From an uncultured Prevotella sp. (GTDB lineage Bacteria; Bacteroidota; Bacteroidia; Bacteroidales; Bacteroidaceae), in assembly GCA_900772835.1 (NCBI GenBank), contig CAAGSA010000002.1, forward strand, positions 1 to 8,683: a DNA stretch of 8,683 nucleotides, in the 5' to 3' direction. Under the pieces are notes generated by a model, which was given only the letters and a program-made list of their open reading frames with translations, did not search any database and had not been told where the DNA came from. This document shows, in pieces, positions 6,346 to 8,683 of the stretch; position 1 is the first letter of the stretch, and each line of letters starts with the position of its first letter. Position numbers and translations under genes: made by a program.

Positions 6346-7392
6346 ATGAAGAAACTACTTCTTATAATACTGGCAGCCTGTCTCGCCGAAACGGTGAGTG
6401 CGCAGCCCGCGGCACGAAGAAAGCAGCAGGCACAGCAGCAGAACACGTCGAATGCGCAGAACATAACTACGAGAGCGATGATATCGTTCCCCACAGCTGC
6501 AAAGATGGAAGAGGACGTGGTGTGGCGGCGCGACATCTACCGCATCATAAGCCTGGACGACGATGCCAACGCCGGACTGTACTACCCCGTAGAGGCGGTG
6601 GGCTCGCAGATGAACCTCTTCACCTATCTCTTCAAGCTGATGATGCGCGGAAAGATAAACTGCTACGAGTATAAGCTCGACGGCAACGAGGTGTTCACCG
6701 ATGCGGCCAAAATAAAGCCGCTCGCCTTCCTCGACAACTATCATATCTATTATGAGAAGAAAGGAAACGGCATAAACATCGACAACAGCGATATCCCGTC
6801 GAAGGAGGTGAAGTCGTACTACATCAAGGAATGCGCATACTACGACCAGCGCTCTGCCACGTTCCACACGAAGGTCATAGCCCTCTGCCCCATCATGTCG
6901 CGCGAGGACGACTTCGGCGACGCACCACAAACCTATCCGCTGTTCTGGGTGCAGTACGATGATGTGGCACCATATCTGAGCAAGCAGATTATCATGACCA
7001 GCAATCTGAACAACGCCGCCACAATGACGCTCGACGACTATTTCACGAAGACGCTCTATCGCGGAAAGATATACAAGACGACAAACATGCTCGGCAAGAC
7101 GCTCTCGCAGTATTGCAAGACAGACTCTGCCATGACAAAGGAGCAGAAGCGCATAGAGAACGAGCTGCAGGCGTTCGAGAAAAACCTATGGGGCAACCAG
7201 CAGCTGAAGGATTCGCTCGACAGTGTGGCAAAGGCACAGCAGCAGGTGAAGGGCAAGAAGGTGCGCCGCAACCGCCGCGCTGGAGGAAGTACGGCTTCGA
7301 CAAGCGTGAGCAAGAAGCCGAAGCGCAACCCGTCCACATCTGCAGGAGGCAGCGGCTCGGCAAGAGTGTCGGTGCGCCGCCAGCGCCACTAA
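6346..7392 (+). CDS. porN: T9SS ring protein PorN/GldN
   Basis: This 348-residue periplasmic partner of PorK forms the large T9SS ring. The signal peptide MKKLLLIILAACLAETVSA is cleaved before Q20 in the signal peptidase I reading. A LAAC at 9-12 also resembles a lipobox, but its position is unusually early. A Gln/Ala/Arg-rich segment (about 22-38) leads into the GldN core: VVWRRDIYRIISLDD (from about 59), NAGLYYPVEA, NLFTYLFKLMMRGKI, YEYKLDGNEVFTD, KSYYIKECAYYD and ALCPIMSRED. Then comes SREDDFGDAPQTYPLFWVQYDD, close to the family pattern. Residues about 255-295 are a charged helix. The last 50 residues are a basic Ser/Arg/Lys tail (KKVRRNRR, KKPKRNP, VRRQRH), likely disordered. It is the last gene of the cluster, 98 bp before the next gene. 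Confidence 0.94.
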   Translation: MKKLLLIILAACLAETVSAQPAARRKQQAQQQNTSNAQNITTRAMISFPTAAKMEEDVVWRRDIYRIISLDDDANAGLYYPVEAVGSQMNLFTYLFKLMMRGKINCYEYKLDGNEVFTDAAKIKPLAFLDNYHIYYEKKGNGINIDNSDIPSKEVKSYYIKECAYYDQRSATFHTKVIALCPIMSREDDFGDAPQTYPLFWVQYDDVAPYLSKQIIMTSNLNNAATMTLDDYFTKTLYRGKIYKTTNMLGKTLSQYCKTDSAMTKEQKRIENELQAFEKNLWGNQQLKDSLDSVAKAQQQVKGKKVRRNRRAGGSTASTSVSKKPKRNPSTSAGGSGSARVSVRRQRH

Positions 7393-7418
7393 GAAAGGAT
7401 TTTTTGTGTTATCCCCAA

Positions 7419-7463
7419 TTTCCCCATCCCAAAGGAAAGGGAGGGGAAAGAAGGGCTTTTGTT
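7419..7463 (+). terminator. G/C-rich hairpin behind porN, possible operon terminator
   Basis: The arm TTTCCCC-A-TCCC (7419-7430) pairs with GGGAGGGGAAA (7439-7449): eleven pairs with one bulged A and an 8-nt loop. A T-rich run (CTTTTGTTT, 7456-7464) begins seven bases after the stem, so termination is plausible but weaker than at the other two terminators. The run of C-then-G blocks also looks like a dispersed intergenic repeat element, which would need a genome comparison to show. Confidence 0.45.
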
Positions 7464-7490
7464 TAGTATAAACTTATAAATTCAAAGCTT

Positions 7491-8132
7491 ATGAAAAAAA
7501 TGTTCTCCACAGCCCTCGTGGCTTTAGGACTGATGGCGGCAATGCCATCACAGGCACAGATCAAGTTCGGACTCAAAGGCGGTCTTAACATTACCGACAT
7601 GTCGATGGACAGCAAGGTGCTCGACGCCTCGAACCGCACAGGTTTCTTCATCGGTCCGGCTGTTAAATTCACTCTGCCCGTTGTTGGCCTCGGCATCGAC
7701 GCTGCCGCACTCTACGACCAGCGCGAATCGAAGCTGAAGGGAGAGGTGAACGGTACGGAAGCCGACCTCAACACAAAGGTTAAGCAACAGGCCATCAATA
7801 TCCCAGTGAACCTGCGCTATACATTCGGTCTCGGCAACACGGCAGGCATATATCTCGCTGCCGGTCCGCAGTTCGGATTCAACGTGGGCGACAAGAATTT
7901 CAATATGATGGAAGTGGCAAACTACAAACTGAAGTCTTCAAACTTCAGTGTGAACCTCGGTGCCGGAGTAACTCTCATCAATCATCTTGAGGTAGGCTTC
8001 AACTACAACATCGCCTGCGGCAAGACCGGCGAGGTTACGGGCAAGGGCGTAGCCACAGACCTGGTGAAGAATCTTGCCGACAGCGAAGGCAAATCAAACG
8101 CCTGGCAGATTTCACTGGCTTACTACTTCTAA
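7491..8132 (+). CDS. Outer-membrane beta-barrel protein (PorT-like / OMP_b-brl family)
   Basis: This 213-residue protein has a signal peptide (MKKMFSTALVALGLMAAMPSQA, cleaved before Q23) and a small barrel of about eight strands. Examples are IKFGLKGGLNI, FFIGPAVKFTL, LGIDAAALYDQ, INIPVNLRYTFGL, AGIYLAAGPQFGF, SVNLGAGVTL, LEVGFNYNI and the final WQISLAYYF. The ending on an aromatic Phe is the usual barrel signal. The opening KFGLKGGLN and the GPQFGF strand are typical of the outer-membrane beta-barrel family that also contains PorT. PorT itself cannot be claimed, since many Bacteroidota paralogs exist. Codon use differs from the por genes: Ile ATA is rare (1 of 10) and Gly GGT/GGC preferred, suggesting higher or separate expression. 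It has its own strong terminator. No clear -7 promoter element was found in the 98 bp upstream. Confidence 0.88.
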   Translation: MKKMFSTALVALGLMAAMPSQAQIKFGLKGGLNITDMSMDSKVLDASNRTGFFIGPAVKFTLPVVGLGIDAAALYDQRESKLKGEVNGTEADLNTKVKQQAINIPVNLRYTFGLGNTAGIYLAAGPQFGFNVGDKNFNMMEVANYKLKSSNFSVNLGAGVTLINHLEVGFNYNIACGKTGEVTGKGVATDLVKNLADSEGKSNAWQISLAYYF

Positions 8133-8185
8133 GCCGGCAGCCGCAAACAGCCACTCCCGGCCAGGACATAACCGGGACAGACCGC

Positions 8186-8257
8186 AACAAGACTGACAGC
8201 CTCAACAAGACTGACATTCACAACAAGACAAGCGGAAATAACAAGACAGGCAATCAT
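8186..8257 (+). repeat. Four tandem 18-nt repeats in the 3' region of the barrel gene
   Basis: The identical 8-nt core AACAAGAC starts at 8186, 8204, 8222 and 8240, an exact 18-nt period. Copies 1 and 2 share 13 bases (AACAAGACTGACA) and copies 3 and 4 diverge after the core. The block lies 54 bp behind the barrel stop and ends 17 bp before the terminator stem, so it would be transcribed as 3' UTR. In one frame each unit reads Asn-Lys-Thr plus three variable residues, ending at TAG 8261-8263. That frame has no ATG, GTG or TTG start after its previous stop at 7988-7990, so coding is not supported. Confidence 0.8.
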
Positions 8258-8273
8258 AAATAGATAACAACAG

Positions 8274-8313
8274 TCCGGGGTGTTTCTTCCAGAAGAAATG
8301 CCCCGGATTTTTT
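8274..8313 (+). terminator. Strong rho-independent terminator after the barrel gene
   Basis: TCCGGGG (8274-8280) pairs with CCCCGGA (8301-8307). Two G-U wobbles extend the stem into TTTCTT/AAGAAA (8283-8288 and 8293-8298), closing on CCAG. Six T follow (8308-8313). The stem-loop is 34 nt long with a near-perfect stem. On the opposite strand no T-run follows, so it serves only the plus-strand unit. Confidence 0.92.
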
Positions 8314-8325
8314 ATCCCGAATCGG

Positions 8326-8683
8326 TCATTTGGGCTTATATGCCCGCTTCAGTTTTTCGTCTTCAAAATCAGTCGTAAACATACATTCTGCCAAAACCTC
8401 ACCATCCTCTGCGTATTCGGGGTCGAACACAAGTCCAGGGAGAGCAAGCGGCTCTTCCTGTCCATGTATGTACGAACCGATATAGACGTATTCCTTGGAA
8501 GGCTCTACCTTATGCCTATCTAAAAATACATCTTTTTCGCGTGCAAGATCAGAGTACTCGTCATCGTATCCTTCGAAATCGTTTAATTCCCATACAAAGC
8601 AAAGCTTGTACATCAAGCATTCGAAGAAGAAACGTTCGTTGTTTGCTTCAACAAAGTGGCTATGCGTATCATCTTGATAAAAC
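8326..8683 (-). CDS. Unrecognised acidic protein, C-terminal part (partial, 5' end beyond window)
   Basis: The frame ends at TGA (8328-8326) and stays open to the right edge. An internal ATG at 8613 would give a 95-residue protein (MYKLCFVWELNDFEGY...). The codons before it read FYQDDTHSHFVEANNERFFF then ECL, which looks like ordinary coding sequence, so I treat the gene as continuing beyond the window. The visible 119 residues are acidic, with DFEGYDDEYSDLAREKDVF, YVYIGSYIHG, LPGLVFDPEYAEDGEVLAEC and a basic end (KLKRAYKPK). No signal peptide, membrane segment or catalytic motif is visible. I do not recognise the family. Its base composition is about 40% GC over the lines I counted, well below the por genes, which hints at a different origin or class. 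It is convergent with the barrel gene. Confidence 0.72.
   Translation of the reverse strand, partial: FYQDDTHSHFVEANNERFFFECLMYKLCFVWELNDFEGYDDEYSDLAREKDVFLDRHKVEPSKEYVYIGSYIHGQEEPLALPGLVFDPEYAEDGEVLAECMFTTDFEDEKLKRAYKPK

Noticed and set aside
4857..6536. A 559-codon open frame on the minus strand across porM
   Set aside because: It is exactly antisense to a certain porM gene. Its product is a His/Cys/Val/Arg-rich mixture without domains, the usual shadow of GC-biased codons.
8186..8257. CRISPR array reading of the 18-nt repeats
   Set aside because: The repeat core is only 8 nt and the spacers about 10 nt, far too short. No cas genes are present.
7991..8263. -1 frameshift product joining the barrel protein to the NKT repeats
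   Set aside because: The barrel ends in a proper aromatic terminal strand. I saw no convincing slippery site, and another frame is also open across the repeats.

Overview
The window comes from a bacterium of the phylum Bacteroidota, most likely in or near Prevotella or a related Bacteroidales lineage. The evidence is a complete core locus of the type IX secretion system (T9SS, the Por/Gld system), which is confined to this phylum. Supporting signs are Bacteroidota-type -7 promoter elements (TAnnTTTG), the near absence of Shine-Dalgarno sequences before most starts, and a left-edge exported-protein tail (GAFG...DWT...NFDPQN) typical of this phylum. The genus is an inference from sequence style, not from a search.

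Layout from left to right. (1) Positions 1-223 hold the last 73 codons of an exported protein, closed by a strong terminator at 253-289. (2) A HAD-family phosphatase lies on the minus strand; its start is better placed at 926 than at the upstream ATG at 1031, because a -7 promoter element sits at 1019-1026. (3) About 350-450 bp of AT-rich divergent intergenic DNA carries promoter-like elements. (4) The T9SS cluster porP-porK-porL-porM-porN (sprF-gldKLMN) occupies 1378-7392. Its genes are tightly spaced on the plus strand: a 10 bp gap, a 4 nt ATGA overlap, an 89 bp gap and a 28 bp gap. (5) After a G/C-rich hairpin comes a separate outer-membrane beta-barrel gene (7491-8132). Its codon use differs from the por genes. 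(6) A 193 bp stretch holds four exactly spaced 18-nt repeats and a strong terminator. (7) At the right edge is the C-terminal part of a low-GC, unrecognised minus-strand gene whose reading frame stays open to the end of the window.

How the genes work together, from established T9SS biology: PorL and PorM form the proton-driven rotary motor in the inner membrane, with PorM spanning the periplasm. PorK (a lipoprotein) and PorN form the large periplasmic ring under the outer membrane. PorP/SprF is an outer-membrane beta-barrel of the same machinery. Together they power export of proteins that carry a T9SS C-terminal signal. Neither the translocon pore (Sov/SprA) nor the attachment-complex genes are in this window.

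The system itself is well described. The features most worth a second look are the 18-nt repeat block behind the barrel gene, the long alanine-rich linker inside PorL, the basic tails on PorP, PorK and PorN, and the compositionally distinct gene at the right edge.
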